DNA of 64,000 nt from Tricholoma matsutake (GCA_026075535.2 AP026539.1:868001-932000), one strand, 5' to 3'; shown: positions 10,649 through 22,353, counted from the first letter of the stretch. Made by a program: numbers and translations. Notes: a model not told the origin generated them from the sequence alone.

Positions 10649-12024
10649 TCAGAAGAATAGAAGGGTGTTTTCTATCTTCCAGTCTTCTAAGGCTGATTTT
10701 ATTGGCGGTGTTCCTTTGGTCTTTAGCACCTTGATTGCGCTCTTCACCAGGTTGTCTTTCATGATGTTCCCTGGGAGCAAATCATGCATTTCTGTGTCAA
10801 TGAATTTCACAAATAGTGTTTCTGGCAGCATTGTGACATCTTCATTATCGTTGTCTTCTGCCGGTATGTGGTCTGCTCTTCATGATAACACATCACTTTG
10901 TACCATCTGTGATCCAGGTATGTGGACAAGCTGCAAGTCGAATTCTGATAGGAACATCTTGCCTGTCATCTGTTCAGCTTCTGCACTGTCTGGAAGTACA
11001 TTAGATTCTTGTGGTCCAACAGGATTACCACTGGGTGTCCTGATCCCAGTAGGTAGTGTCTCCAGGTCTCTAGTGATCACACAATGGCTAGTAACTCCCT
11101 GTCATATATCTCATAGTTCTGTTCCATTGGTGTTAGCGCATGCGATATGGATCCATGCAGATGCCAGTCCCCATTCATGTCCCTTTGTCTCAGCACTCCT
11201 CCTGTAGCGTGTTTAGAGGCATCTGATTCAATTGTGAATGGTTTCATCGGGTCTGGCATCAGCAGCACCGGTGCTTCTGTGAATTTCCTTTTCAATGTTT
11301 GAAAGGCCTGTTCGCATTCTGTTGTCCAGTTGAACATCTTGTCCTTTTTTGTCAGTTCATTAAGCAGTCTGCTTGTCTCCACAAAATGTCCAATGAATTT
11401 CCTGTAGAAATTCCCAAATCCCAGGAAAGATCTGACCACCTTTATGTTTGTCGGGGTGGGCCAATCCTGTATACCTGCCAGCTTCATGTTGTCCATTGCA
11501 ATTTCATTGGGTTGGATGATCAGACCCAAGAATTCCACTTCATGGATGTCAAACTTGCATTTATCTGGCTTCAGGTATAGGTCATTTTCTGCCAGTCTCT
11601 GCAGTACCCTCCTTGTCCTTTCCTGGTGTTCATTCTGATCCCTGGAGAATATCAGGATGTCGTCCATGTAAATCACAAGCCATCCTTCTCCAATCATATC
11701 ACAGAAGATCTCGTTCATCATTGCCTGGAAGGTTGCTGGTGAGTTACATAATCCAAAGAACATCACCATTGGCTCAAACAGCCCCCTGTTCATTTTGAAG
11801 GCTGCTTTCTATTGATCGCTGTCTTTGATCCTGACATTGTGATATCCCCATCGGATGTCCAGTTTTGTGAACCACTTCGCCCCTCTTAGTTTATCCAACA
11901 GGTCTCCTACCAGCAGCAGTGGGTAGGTGTTCTTGATTGTGCCATTATTCAAGTACCTGTAGTCCTGACATGGTCTCAGGGCATCTGAGTCCTTTATTGC
12001 AACGAAGAAGAATGGCGATGCCAT
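10649..12024 (-). pseudogene. gypsy-1 reverse transcriptase and RNase H
   Basis: RT begins with [28 protein letters not shown] sequence (12024 downwards) and continues through FGLCNSPATFQ to the catalytic YMDD (residues 42-45 of the 11793-11077 frame). RNase H follows: FTIESDASKHATGGVL, then NYEIYDRELLAIV. The remaining RNase H and spacer lie in 11080-10649 with stops. A single TGA at about 11811 splits the RT between the KDSDQ and KAAFKMN segments. Confidence 0.93.
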
Positions 12025-12039
12025 GGGTGATTTTGATGG

Positions 12040-13592
12040 TCAGATGTATCCTTTTTCTAGGCTTTCATCGAGAAACTCGTGAGGTTTCTTCTGTTCTGCC
12101 AGTGATAATGGGTAAACCCTGCAATCCTTTGCCATAAAGTCCAGTTTCAGTTTGATCGCATGATCCCAGGGTCTTGATTCTGGGAATCTTTCCAATGCTT
12201 CCTTTTTGAATATCCATCGGTACTCCTTGTACTGTTCAGGGAGTAGTTCATCTAGGGTCTTCTGTTCGGGGTCTCCTTCCTTCTTATGTGTTAGATGCTG
12301 TGAGACCAATGTTTTTGCCCTAATCCAGATATTTTGTCCATATGCATATTGTGGTGATCCTTTTGCCTTCATGATCCGATAGATTGTCTTCATTGCTTGG
12401 GAGTACAAGTACCTTGGCTCATCATACTCCTCCATCAGTGGTGTCTTAGTCGGTTTGAATACTCCAATGATGGGTTCTCCTTGGATGTAGGCAACTAGTA
12501 GCTCATTGTCTGCAATCTTTAGTTTGGGTGTCCCTTTCAGTTGTTCTGTTGCCTGTTCTGTTGCCTGTTCATGGTTTGCCGGTGCTGGGTTTTCCTCCCC
12601 AGTGTCTTCTTTGTCTTGTGACCCAATGGGCTCCACATTCTGAAGAGTAGTGATGGCGATCTCTTCATTGTCTACTTCTTTGATCAATGCTCTCCTTGTT
12701 TTGATGGGTATCTTGTTCTCTCCCTGTCTAGTTTGGAGGGCTTCTCCCATCTTCTTTGCTTTAGCAGCAATTCTTCGGCATAGTGCTAGCCATTCCTCAT
12801 TTGCTGGTTTCTTTTTGAGGGTGAGCTTTTCCCTTTCCTTGGCAACTATCCTTTGGGTCCATGCCAGTCGCTCTTTGCTCTCCTTCTTTTTGAGGGCAAG
12901 TTTCTCCAGTTCTTTAGCGGCTATCCGGCACCATGTCAGTTGCTCTTCTTCTTTTGCCTTTGTTTTGAGGGCCATCTTTTCTTTTGCTTTGGCAACCATC
13001 TTTTGGGCCCATGCCCGTTTCTCTTCTTTCATCATCTCATTGAAGGCTTTCCCTTCTTCTTTGACTATCTTCTGGCACCATGCCAGATGTTCATCATTGG
13101 GTTTCTCCATTTGCACCCTCCCAATAAGGGTTCTTCCTTTTCCAAATGAGAATTCGGGGTGGGTTCTGTTGGTCATTCGAAATTGGAAGGTTCCAATTCT
13201 CCAGTCAATCACTGGGTTGATTCTTCTGAGCCATGGCAGACCCAGGATGATTGATTCCTTTCCCAATCCTGCAATGAGGAAGGTAGTCAGGAAAGATCTT
13301 CTATTGATCATTAAGAATCCTTTGGCATAGTGGGAGATCTCCCCTTTCTTGTTCAGGGTTCCATCCATGTTCTTGACCCTGATTGTCCTTCCAGGGGGTG
13401 TAGTTCAAATCCACCACTTTTTGCAAATTCGTGGCTCATGAATATTCCTTCTGCTCCTGAGTCAAGCAGGGCTTCAGTTTCAACTGCTTTTCCTCTGCCT
13501 GCTCCTAGCACTTTGACATGTAAACACATAGATTGATTCTTCAAAGTGGCTAGTAGTACAGAGCAGACAGAGAGTTTAGTGGTACCTGGCAT
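12040..13592 (-). pseudogene. gypsy-1 protease with repeat-rich linker to RT
   Basis: The first frame (13592-13353) has the retropepsin motif LLDSGAEGIFM; a frameshift leads to 13368-12040, a 442-codon frame starting with the rest of the protease fold (IILGLPWLRRINPVIDW). It is followed by four or five degenerate units of about 27 residues built on W-x2-R/K-I-V/A-A-K ... KLALKKK ... EE, predicting a long charged coiled coil. The conserved pre-RT segment (PWDHAIKLK, CRVYPLSLAEQ) ends the frame at a stop just before RT. Such a long coiled linker between PR and RT is unusual. Confidence 0.85.
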
Positions 13593-13609
13593 TGAGGCAG
13601 GCCACCTCT

Positions 13610-14722
13610 TTAAAAACCCACATCCTCTATCATAGTGAGGGCTTTCCCCTTTTCTTCTTCATTGAGTTCTTTCATGATCGCCCAGATTTTCGAGTAGGCT
13701 TCCTCACTTTTCTTCTTTGGGAAAGACCGGTTCTCGGTCTTCGTTTCCTCTTTCTTGTGTTCGGTTGCTCTGTGTCCTGGTTGGTGGCACATGAAGCACA
13801 GTCCTTTCTTCATATGGTTGATCCTCTCCTGGTAGGAGAGTCGGTTGATCTCGAGTAGGCTCTCTTTTGTTTTAGAGCTCGGCAGCCTCTTCACCAAAGC
13901 CTCCTGTGCTTTCCCTGCCATGGCTTTTGCTCTCCTCCACTGTCCATCATACTTGGAGGTGGTGTTGGTCATTCCTTCCAAGGTTGTAGGGATTGTTTCC
14001 ATGTTGAAAACTCTTTTGAGGAGCTTGGGGTTTAGCCCATCCATGAAGAGTTCAATTAGGGCAGTGTCATCGTTTATTCCCACCTTCTCTCACAGGATTC
14101 GGAACTGTGCAATGTAGTCCTCCAGGTCCTGTTCCTGCTTCAGGCTTTTCATATCTGTCCTGGCTCTACCAGCTTTGTTGATCAGTGTGAACACCATCTT
14201 GAGTGCCAATTCGAAGGTTGACCAGGTTCCTAGGTCTTCCTTCTCTGCCCATGTCTGTGCCCAGGGTGCGGTGGTTCCTCCATTCATGAAGGACAATGCG
14301 AAGATGATCTTCTTCTCATCGGTGTTGTAGATTCCATGATTCACTCTCAAGTAGAGTTTTACTTCTTGTAAGAACTTTGCAGTTCTAGTTGGGTCCCCTG
14401 TGAAGTCGGATGGGGTTTGGATTCTGATCTCCTTGGTCAATGCAGTGGGTTCAGTAGACATGTCATCATTGGATAAGGAGAATGGGTTTTGTTCTGGGGT
14501 TTCTTTTTTGTTCAAAGATCTGAAATCTTCTTCGTCCAGGTATTGGGGCTCCTCGTCACTGGTTCTCCTTGAGAACCACTTCTGTGCTGGTTCCAAGTAT
14601 TGTACTAGTTGACCCTGGTATCTATACCACAGGGTTCTTCCTGATGATGATGCTCCAGTTGGAGGTCTGTCTGGGCATTGTCTGAAAGACGTTGTGTCTG
14701 CACCTAGGTAGGTGGACTTCAT
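13610..14722 (-). pseudogene. gypsy-1 gag with variant zinc knuckle
   Basis: Starts at ATG 14722, eight bases inside the 5' LTR boundary. The retrotransposon-gag domain reads TPSDFTGDPTRTAKFLQEV (about residues 105-123) and a FALSFMNGGTTAPWAQ block. A TGA at about 14088 interrupts FRIL and EKVG; the second half (14083-13610) holds DDTALIELFMDGL and a zinc knuckle CFMCHQPGHRATEH in which the last Cys is His. Gag forms the virus-like particle. Confidence 0.9.
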
Positions 14723-14729
14723 AGATTTT

Positions 14730-15421
14730 TGTTAAGACTATTGGTCTCAACTCAGTCTTGGGTTGTGTGTTGCAGTTGGAGACTTTCCAACTGTATCGGT
14801 ATCACCCTAAGATGCTTTCCTAGTGTATTGGGCTTCCTGCCTTTGCTTGGGTACTTCCTCAAGTCATCATGGCTATCCATACTCAGAGGCTTTCTGAGTA
14901 GACCGTTTGTTCATGTATCACAGTTGGAGGCTTTCCAACTGTCGAGTTTGAGTTTATCACAGTCAGGGACTTCCTGAGCTGTTGAGTGTTCAGATGAGTT
15001 CTTAGACTGTTGATTGAATTAGGTCAAGCTAAGGAATACAGGCAGTATTACTGTAGCTTATATACGATTCAGAGATGTCTATTGTCCAATCAGAATATGA
15101 GATTGTTGTCAAGTAATAATAGAAAGAACAATAGAACAATAAGCCTCATGCCTGGCATGAGGCATCCAATGTCACAGAGTGCTGCGGCGCAGCATGTCAA
15201 AGAACAATAGCAAATAAGCCCCATGTCAAGCATGAGGCATCCAATGTCATGGATCCAATGTCAAGGACTGCTGCGGCACAGCCAGTCAATCAGTGGGAGT
15301 CAGATTGGAGGGTCCCTATTGGTCTGGGTTGTGTCATGAGTGGAGGGAAAGAAAAATGAAATACCTGGTCTTGCCGGAGTATGCTTTAGTCATTGCAGGT
15401 TATGAAAGCAAAATCGTAACA
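14730..15421 (-). repeat. 5' LTR of gypsy-1
   Basis: 692 bp, the partner of 6893-7570, with the same TGTTA...TAACA ends. It is followed by the GATGT duplication. Confidence 0.93.
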
Positions 15422-15564
15422 GATGTTGATATATGAAACAATGAAAATTAACAATCACATGTTCTGATGGGTCCAATGTATATGCACAAACAAATAATGT
15501 CTGATCTGATCACTGATTAAGCACATAAGATAGTGTTATCACCTCTGTTATATCAATCCACACA

Positions 15565-15948
15565 ATGAGCAATCAGCAGCAAAGCCAGGTGGACATTCCT
15601 GATGGGTATGTCCCTATTTGAAGTGACAATGGGCAGCACTATCTAGTGCCTCATTTTATGATTCCAGCCACACATCAGGTGAAGGAGGCCTATCACAAGA
15701 GGGTCAAATTCAATGTGCACAAGGTACATGGGGGGGGGAAAGTTTTCCTTCATTTCAAAGTGTCGATGCCATTGGCCAATGCCACATCTCTGGCCAATGC
15801 TGCATCTCTGGCTAATGCCATGTCTCTGGCCAATGCTGTGTCTCTGGCCAATGCCACACCTCTGCCTGATGTCATGTCTCTGGCCAATGTCATGTCTCTG
15901 GCCAATGCCATGTTTCTGGCCAATGCCATGTCTTATTTGCCTATGTAG
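15565..15948 (+). pseudogene. 5' part of a repetitive hypothetical gene (J), split by element H
   Basis: From ATG 15565 the frame encodes DNGQHYLVPHFMIPATHQVK and VKFNVHKVHGGG, then the LANAMS repeat tract, to a TAG at 15946-15948; one in-frame TGA lies near 15620. I recognise the QYLVPEFM-type start and the ELLSYHAEVKAL block at 31500 as parts of one repetitive basidiomycete gene family (from memory; function unknown). The two parts face each other across element H and share a 12-bp direct repeat. A GTAAGT at 16048 and TATTAG before 31491 could be the two ends of an intron hosting H. Confidence 0.55.
15772..15933 (+). repeat. 18-bp minisatellite, nine units
   Basis: Nine tandem units of consensus CTGGCCAATGCCATGTCT, in frame and encoding LANAMS/LANATS repeats inside gene J. 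Units differ by one to four bases, mostly transitions. Confidence 0.9.
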
Positions 15949-16354
15949 TGTAGCCACTGACTCATCATCAATTTACAGTCTGGAAACATGACCAATAAAC
16001 CATACTACACTATGGCATGAAACCAGCTCATACTACCTGCTGATCCAGTAAGTGTCTTCATCCTACATTTGTGTGAGGTCTTTACACTCCCCCCCGTATT
16101 CCTATAGGAATCTGATGATTCTGACCATATTCCAATGTCATTTTCACCAGCCAAATTGACATGAAATAGCAGGTTTAGTCCTAGTCCAGTCCGATGTGAT
16201 TCTGATCAGACTATTGGAATTTCCTAGGAATTTCTGGTCATAGGAATCACATAGGACTATTCCAAAGTTATGCTAAGACATCAGACAACATAGGATTCCA
16301 ATATGAATGAAAGCAGCCTTGCTTAGTAATATTGTATTAAAAGTCAACGCACAC

Positions 16355-16428
16355 ACCAGAATTGAACCCTTGACATTACAGAAGATTATGTAAGCCTAAA
16401 TGGACAACAATACCATTAGGCTAAACAG
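16355..16428 (-). other. tRNA-like module, left arm of element H
   Basis: Minus strand has a box A-like TTAGCCTAATGGTA (16411-16424) and a box B-like GGTTCAATTCT (16359-16369) at tRNA spacing. Acceptor pairing is poor, so this is a tRNA-derived or polymerase III promoter-like segment rather than a working tRNA. Confidence 0.5.
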
Positions 16429-17372
16429 TCATTACAGGTAAGTGATCATACTACACTACATACCATTCCCGTGGGTGTGATGACAAAGCACATAGCCATG
16501 TCATCACACCTGCCAGCTCATCACTCCCACCACCACCACCAATGATGACAAGCATGCCACCTCCATCCCCCCCACCTCAACCACCTCAACCCAACAACTC
16601 CCACCACTCCCACTTCACCCCCATCTCTAGACGAGCCCCCAAGACTGGAAATGACTGGTTTCAATGCCAAACAATGCCCATAGTAAATTTTTTTTTTCAT
16701 TCATTTTTTACTTTTGTAAACTAACTAATTCAGTACATGAGTAACAACAGACTGATGCAAGCCAAACCCACACCCAACGATGCCCCTGGCAACCCCCCTC
16801 CCCATCAAAATGGGATGTGAGGGTATCAATCGTGGTCAGGAGCACGGGGAGCAACACCAGGAGACCCCAGAAGGGGAATACCTGCCTGGTAAGCACCACC
16901 CAACCCCTCCCCTCATGCCATGTCACTGATGAACTGACAATGCACCCACCCCACGCTGCCCATAGGGTGGTTTGTGGGTGCAGATGACGAGGGGGATGAA
17001 CTATGAGGGTGATGAGGGGGGGGACAAAATGACAAGGGGAAAGGGAGATGATGACCAGAAGAGGAGGGAGGGGAGCGGAGGGAGGGGAGGGAAGCCACGG
17101 GGGAGGCGAGGTGAGAGAGGCGAGACACAATGGAGATGAGAGGGAGGGGAAATGATGGGACAGGGCTGGCGAGACAGCTGACATGACGCACCACCACCCC
17201 CTCCCCCCTGTGTTTGCATGGGGGGTTTTTTTTAAATCTATATTAGTTATCTACTCCCTCACGAAGACACGAGGGCTCAACAATTTTTTTTCAAGCTCTT
17301 GTGAGAGAGGTTAAAAATAAGTGAACTAATTCTAAGTGCTTTAAATGGACTTTATATTACATATTTATTAAT
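16429..17372. other. core of element H, no assignable gene
   Basis: Contains CAAAGCACATAGCCATGTCATCA followed by (CCA)n and C-rich tracts that recur in element K (33095-33165) and, more weakly, at 53465-53510. An intron-like stretch GTAAATTTTTTTTTT ... CTAACTAATTCAG lies at 16683-16733. A G/A-rich block (16990-17170) is low-complexity and gives spurious minus-strand ORFs. Confidence 0.5.
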
Positions 17373-17459
17373 GCTCCTGTGGCTCAACTGGTTGAGCACT
17401 TGTTTGGTAGTCATGTCACTTATATCCCAAGGTCTGGGGTTCAATTCCTGCTCTGCCCA
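17373..17459 (+). other. tRNA-like module, right arm of element H
   Basis: Box A TGGCTCAACTGG (17380-17391) and box B GGGTTCAATTCC (17437-17448) are close to the consensus polymerase III promoter elements of tRNA genes, and an anticodon-arm-like spacer separates them. The acceptor arms do not pair fully, so a functional tRNA is unlikely. It faces outward to the right terminus, mirror image to the left module. Confidence 0.55.
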
Positions 17460-17615
17460 TTTATTTTGTAAGCACTTTCACCAAGTTAAGTCTTCTGAAA
17501 TGGTGTGGTATTCTGACTACTACCTGTCGGAATTGCATAGGACTTTACTCGGAATTTACTAGGAATTTCTTGGAAATAAAGTACATGGTCATCAAGATAC
17601 ATTCCAATGGGATTC

Positions 17616-17796
17616 TGCAATGGTTAGTTACTAGCTGGGAACTCTTAGGACTTACTTTGCACCAAACAGAGCAGATTCCAGTATAATTGGTAGCTATGTC
17701 GAGTACATCGTAAGTAAAAGTAGTTGTTCCAAACAAGCATCAACAATGTAAGTAAAAGGTCCTGCATCAACAACAATAAAAGCTGCATCCGTTACA
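17616..17796 (-). repeat. 3' LTR of element G
   Basis: 181 bp, partner of 31166-31346. Four of the six differences are CpG losses, distributed between the two copies. Confidence 0.95.
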
Positions 17797-19595
17797 CACC
17801 CCCATTTGAGATTACCTCCTGGGAATCTACCTCCTAGCCATACAAAATTGCTGAGTATGAATACTCAGCACATTATGTGCTGGTAGGGATGACAGGAGGG
17901 GCAGAGGGGCCACTCCACAGTACTAAGGGGGATCGTGGCCAGGTTTAGGTGGCGGGGGTCCACAACATGGGTCCAGTAAGTTCTTGAAATATGGTGGGGG
18001 CACCTGCAGGAAGCCATTTGAAGTCCTGGAAACACGACTTGCCATGTCCCTCATTATTTAGGTGCAGTAGATGTTGAATCCGGGTAATATCATGATAGGA
18101 GGGGCACCACCAGCCATCCCACTGGGGAATGGCCAGTGGAACCCCGAGGCGGTCCAATTGTTCAAGGTGCTCACGATCAGTGCGACAATACAGTTCCTGA
18201 AAGGGCCCTGCTCAGAGCTGCGAATGATGATTAAGGTGGTGAAGACCAAAGGTATATGCATGGTCCAGCCATGAAGGGGGAATGCCATGTGAGATAAGGT
18301 GGTTGATGAGTACATCCATGGTTAGATTGGATACCTTTTTGTCATCGAAGGGTTGGATGGTGAGGGTGTCACCCGAGCATTCAACAAAAGGCTTATTGGG
18401 GCAAGATAGGTTCCAAATGTTGATAGCCTCATGATATTAACCAGGAAGTGCTGCCACACATCCATACACCCTCATGAAGTCCGAGTGAGCTGAAAGGGGG
18501 TGAGGACCCAAGGCATGGCCAAGTGAATATCCAAATACGCTGTGATGGTCAGCTTGCAATGCCAAATTCATAGCAACACCATGGATGGCGTTGCTGCTTC
18601 CAAGCCTCCCATGGTGCATGATGTATTGGGCAACAGTGTCGATGTCGAGCATTTGTTCACCAATGACGGGTGGTAATCCTGCACCTTGGGTTCGATTTCA
18701 GGAGTTCCCGATGAATGCATCCTCATTGTGGCAAACGGGGAAGTCCTCCCAGAGCTGGTGGTTGTTGGCATGGGGCCGTCTTACTTTGTGTGCATAGACA
18801 TTGTCCTTCAGGATTTCATGCATAGCCAAATCTCGCAGTTCAGGCATGAAGCTGCCCACAACACGGTGGAATTTGGCCAGCAGTTGGTAGGCCTCCACAC
18901 GGTTGATGGCCAGCTCCTTTGAGTCATTGACAAATCATACTCCTCGTGCAACCTCACGAGGGTTCATGGGAAATCCCTGGGGCAGGTAGGAATACAGGCA
19001 ACGCTCATCCTCTGTCACATAGGGGTTGTCCAGGTGGCTCTCATAGTCATTAGCCAGGGCTGCAGTCTTGCCAGCGTACATGCGATTAGACTTGACTGAA
19101 TAAAATGTGTAGCAGCTGAGCATCATCCAGAGCTCGTTGTCCCACTCATATTTGTCATTGATGATGACCACGCCCAGTCCCTCTGGGATGCAGCCAGGTT
19201 GGCTGGCAGCATATTATTCCCACGACGCAGTGAACTCCGCTTTTCTGGCTTCCTTGCATTCCTCATTGTTGTCATCGCTGGAGCTTCCTGGGTCGTCTGA
19301 CTGGTAGTCCTCATTTTCACCAAGTGGTGGTGTGTCATGAATGGGCTCACCAGGTCGCACCAATGTTGGTTTCAGCGCGGAAGGGATAGTGACCACGATG
19401 GTAATAGGAGCAGGTGCAGATGTAGGTGCAGATGCGGGTGCAGGTGCAGGTGTGGGCATGGGAGAGGGCACCAGTGCAGGTGCAGGAGCAGACGTGGGGC
19501 CAGATGACGAGGGCAGTTGGGTTGACTGTTCGGCTGCAGGGGTGTTTGAACCCTTTGAGGGATGGTCAGGTCGATATATATCATGACGGGGCTGG

Positions 19596-19825
19596 TGGAG
19601 TCATGTGGTCTCTCAGGGTCTCGTCTACTACTAGATGAGACGGTTTGGACATGGCTCACGTCTACTACTAGACATGAGTCGGAAAGGACGTGGACAAGCC
19701 AAGATGAATTCCTATCTGCACACACGCATCTCTATCTACAATGTCATGTGACCACTAAGGGGAATGCTGGACTCTGGCACGGCTCTGCTACGGACTCTGC
19801 TATGTGCACTACTGCCATGGCTACA
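19596..19825 (-). repeat. 3' LTR of element D
   Basis: About 230 bp with two copies of a CTAGTAGTAGA-containing unit. It differs from the 5' LTR mainly at CG/TG/CA positions. Confidence 0.88.
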
Positions 19826-20098
19826 TGTGCCCCTCCTCCAAATAGCAATGCCCTCATTGCGATCTCAACTCAGAGAATGAAGAGATGCATATGTATGTAC
19901 AAGGCACCAATGCCTTACCCTCACCTTGGCCCATGTACCTCAGGAGGCATGTCCATGACAATCGCTCCCCCTAAGGTCTGACACAGAAATGTTGTTTAGG
20001 GTCACCGGTATCATTCTAAAACCTTGTTTGGTGTGATGGTTCAATTTTGAGTGGTGGTGGTCGAGAGTTGTCAAGGTCAGGAATTGTGTTGCTTGGCC

Positions 20099-20572
20099 TC
20101 AGGTAGGCACTAGGTGGGAACTGGATGGTTGGTGTTGGAGATGCTCGGCGACAGCTCTGACCAGCTTGGGGTCAATGAGGCTAGGTAGTCCATCATGTTC
20201 GGCATCATGAAAGGCTGTCGATGATAATTGATGGGCCTGTAAAGTCCACGTGGTTACAGTGCCGATGGCCACTATAACCCACAGAAAAAGGAAGAGCGTG
20301 AACCCTCCCCAGAACCATCTTCGAGAAGAGGTGTTTGTGTCAGGTATGTCAGTGATCATGGGAGTGTGGGATGATAGAAGTGGAAGTAAAATAAAATCAG
20401 GACTCAGCTCTGGTATATATACATGAGTTGGGGTCTGAATATAGCCGATGTCAGTCAACAGCCAGGGTTGATTGTGGTCTTGACTCAGGGGTCTGATGCC
20501 ACTATGGGGTATGCCGGACTGAGCTACAGGTACTGCCACCATGGCTACATGTGCCCCTCTCCACAATGGCAA
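20099..20572 (-). CDS. small ORF in element D with one membrane segment
   Basis: A 157-codon frame reading out of a duplicated polypurine/LTR-start motif (GGAGAGGGGCACATGTAGCC near 20535-20565). Residues about 85-110 (WFWGGFTLFLFLWVIVAI) form one strong predicted transmembrane helix preceded by two arginines; the C-terminus is soluble. The first third is probably LTR sequence rather than protein. I know no homologue. It could equally be a fortuitous frame. Confidence 0.3.
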   Translation of the reverse strand: MPLWRGAHVAMVAVPVAQSGIPHSGIRPLSQDHNQPWLLTDIGYIQTPTHVYIPELSPDFILLPLLSSHTPMITDIPDTNTSSRRWFWGGFTLFLFLWVIVAIGTVTTWTLQAHQLSSTAFHDAEHDGLPSLIDPKLVRAVAEHLQHQPSSSHLVPT

Positions 20573-20994
20573 TGTCCTCGTTGCCTCTAAACTCTAAACA
20601 AAAGGAAACAAAGAAAATGATGTCTCAAGATCTAGTAATGATATATGCAGTAGAAATAAAATAAAATGAAAAAGGCTCATCATGGTGGGGTCCATCCTAA
20701 AGCATGGAGGGCCTGACTCAAGTTGACGAGATGGGGGTCTTGATCCCAGTCAAGGTTCAGTACAGGAGCTGGTGCTGGGGTAGTTCTGAAAGGGACAGTG
20801 ATGATGGGTTTTCCAGGGCCAATACCAGATGGGTGACGACAGGTGATGAAGCCTTGAGGCTGGACAAAAGATGAAAGAGCTGGTGGAGAAAATATTCAAG
20901 ATGCTGAAAAAGTATTCAGCAGGGTTCGTCGTCGAACACGCCTGCATAAGGATCGAAATGGGCCCGGGAGGTTCGAATGAAGACCAGAAAGATC

Positions 20995-22353
20995 TCATGG
21001 GGATGTGGGTGTAGCAGGTGGGGGAATAGGAAGGGATTCAGCATCCTCTGCCCAGTCAAAATGTGCAGGCAGTGGTGAAGCGGCTTGTCTAGGGCCAAGT
21101 TGGGGTGAGCCGGGGCAGATGGGTGGTGGACAGGGTGCAGGAGGTGGACAGGGAGTGTTCACGGGCGTAGATGGCGTCGTTGGTGATGCAGGCAGGGTGT
21201 ACCACATGGGCGGCGGCGAAACAGCTCATTTCCCGGGTGTCTGGGGCGAGCTGGGTCATTGGGGCAGGGTCTGGGGGGAACAGGGTGGTGTGGGATGGAT
21301 CCTGTATCGTCATTTGAAACATTGGGGCTGGCAGAGTTTGTCCATCGAGCATACAATGTGTTTTGACGAGCACACCTGCTCGTTGTTGTGCAACTCGGTT
21401 TTCTGGGCTGTAGACTGTCTCTGCATGCCATTTATGGCGTGGTTAGCTGTCTCTGAGGTGGTGGTAGTTGTTTGCGTGCTAGACGTCAGCCAGGTCGCTG
21501 TTTCTGGGGTGGTTGTAGCGGGTATCATTGCCATTGTCAATGGTGACATGGCAGTGGGACGGCGAGGCTCAGGGTGCACAAGAGGGGGCTGGGGACTCAG
21601 CTGGAGTGCTGTAGGTTGGCTCAGCAGTGTATGCTGTTGTGTTCGAGGTGTTGGGAGCTGGTTTGGGGTTGGGGATACAATGGTGGTGGTGGTTGTCGAC
21701 ATTGATGGCAGCTGTGCAGGAGTCGTCAGTGGTGATGACAGCGTAGTTGCCGTCTCATTGTAGGGTGCCATTTGTGTATCTGCATAGATGGTGGAGACAG
21801 TCATTGTTTGGGTGTTGGCATTGACGGTGGGGGTGGTTGTTTGTGTAACAGCATCGACAGTGGAGGTGGAGATGGTCTGGATGTTTGCGTTTGTCATTTC
21901 GCAGATCGTTGGGTCCATCTGTACACCCTCGTCGACCTCGACCTTCTGGAGCTGTGTCTGTGGCTTCATGCAGTTGCCGGGGCTGTGACTCGTCTCCCAT
22001 GCCTCTTGTTCCACCTTCTTCCCTCATTATTCACCTTCTGTCAGTCCTTCCTCATAGCCTGCTTCTCTCCCTTCTTGCTTCCCTACCTGGTACATCATTT
22101 GCTGTGTTGTCTCTAGTAGTCCCTGATAGTCATCCTGTGCTTTCTGAAAGCCCTCTTCGCGACCTCGTCTCATGATCTCCTCATAGATGTTGTTCTCATG
22201 AGCCTGTAACCACTGAATGTGCATTGTTGGGGACTGCCTTGCTTGTGTATACTCATTATTAAGCATGGTAATGAATCTTGGGTCAAAAGCGACATGCCAT
22301 GGTGCTGGTGCTGGTGCTGGTGCCATTTTTGCAGCCTGGTTTTTCTTTGCCAT
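20995..22353 (-). pseudogene. FDWAEDAESLPI-family gene of element D
   Basis: ATG 22353 starts MAKKNQAAKMAPAPAPAP, followed by a charged helical region (IYEEIMRRGREEGFQ, EGREAGYEEGLTEGE). A frameshift near 22027 moves to 22014-21310, which has the SH-SPGNCMKP segment, VDEGVQMDP and many T-Q-T repeats (NANTQTMTVST). The C-terminal part (21207-20995) carries the conserved F-D-W-A-E-D-A-E-S-L-P-I at 21060-21025. The same layout occurs in C, A and B. It occupies the gag position between primer site and polypurine tract, but no gag or nucleic-acid-binding motif is visible. Function unknown. Confidence 0.65.

Larger units (their letters stand above)
6893..15421 (-). mobile_element. Ty3/gypsy chromovirus (gypsy-1), complete LTR to LTR
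   Basis: Two LTRs (6893-7570 and 14730-15421) with TGTTA...TAACA termini are flanked by a perfect 5-bp duplication GATGT (6888-6892 and 15422-15426). On the minus strand the order is gag - protease - RT - RNase H - integrase - chromodomain, plus one more ORF before the 3' LTR. I see no TGG primer-binding site next to the 5' LTR, so priming may differ from the tRNA scheme. Several TGA stops and small frameshifts disable it, and a 1.2-kb insertion splits the integrase. Confidence 0.95.

Noticed and set aside
12650..13330. 226-codon plus-strand ORF opposite gypsy-1 pol
   Set aside because: It is the antisense shadow of the protease-linker frame, with S/F/L-biased composition.
15772..15933. Possible CRISPR-like array
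   Set aside because: Units are contiguous, without spacers, and in a coding frame; the genome is eukaryotic.
16708..17219. Long overlapping minus-strand ORFs in the G/A-rich block of element H
   Set aside because: The predicted proteins are S/P/L low-complexity and follow the purine bias; no domain, no start context.
17373..17459. Functional tRNA gene
   Set aside because: Box A and B are good, but the acceptor and anticodon stems do not pair properly, and it lies at a fixed place inside a repeat element.
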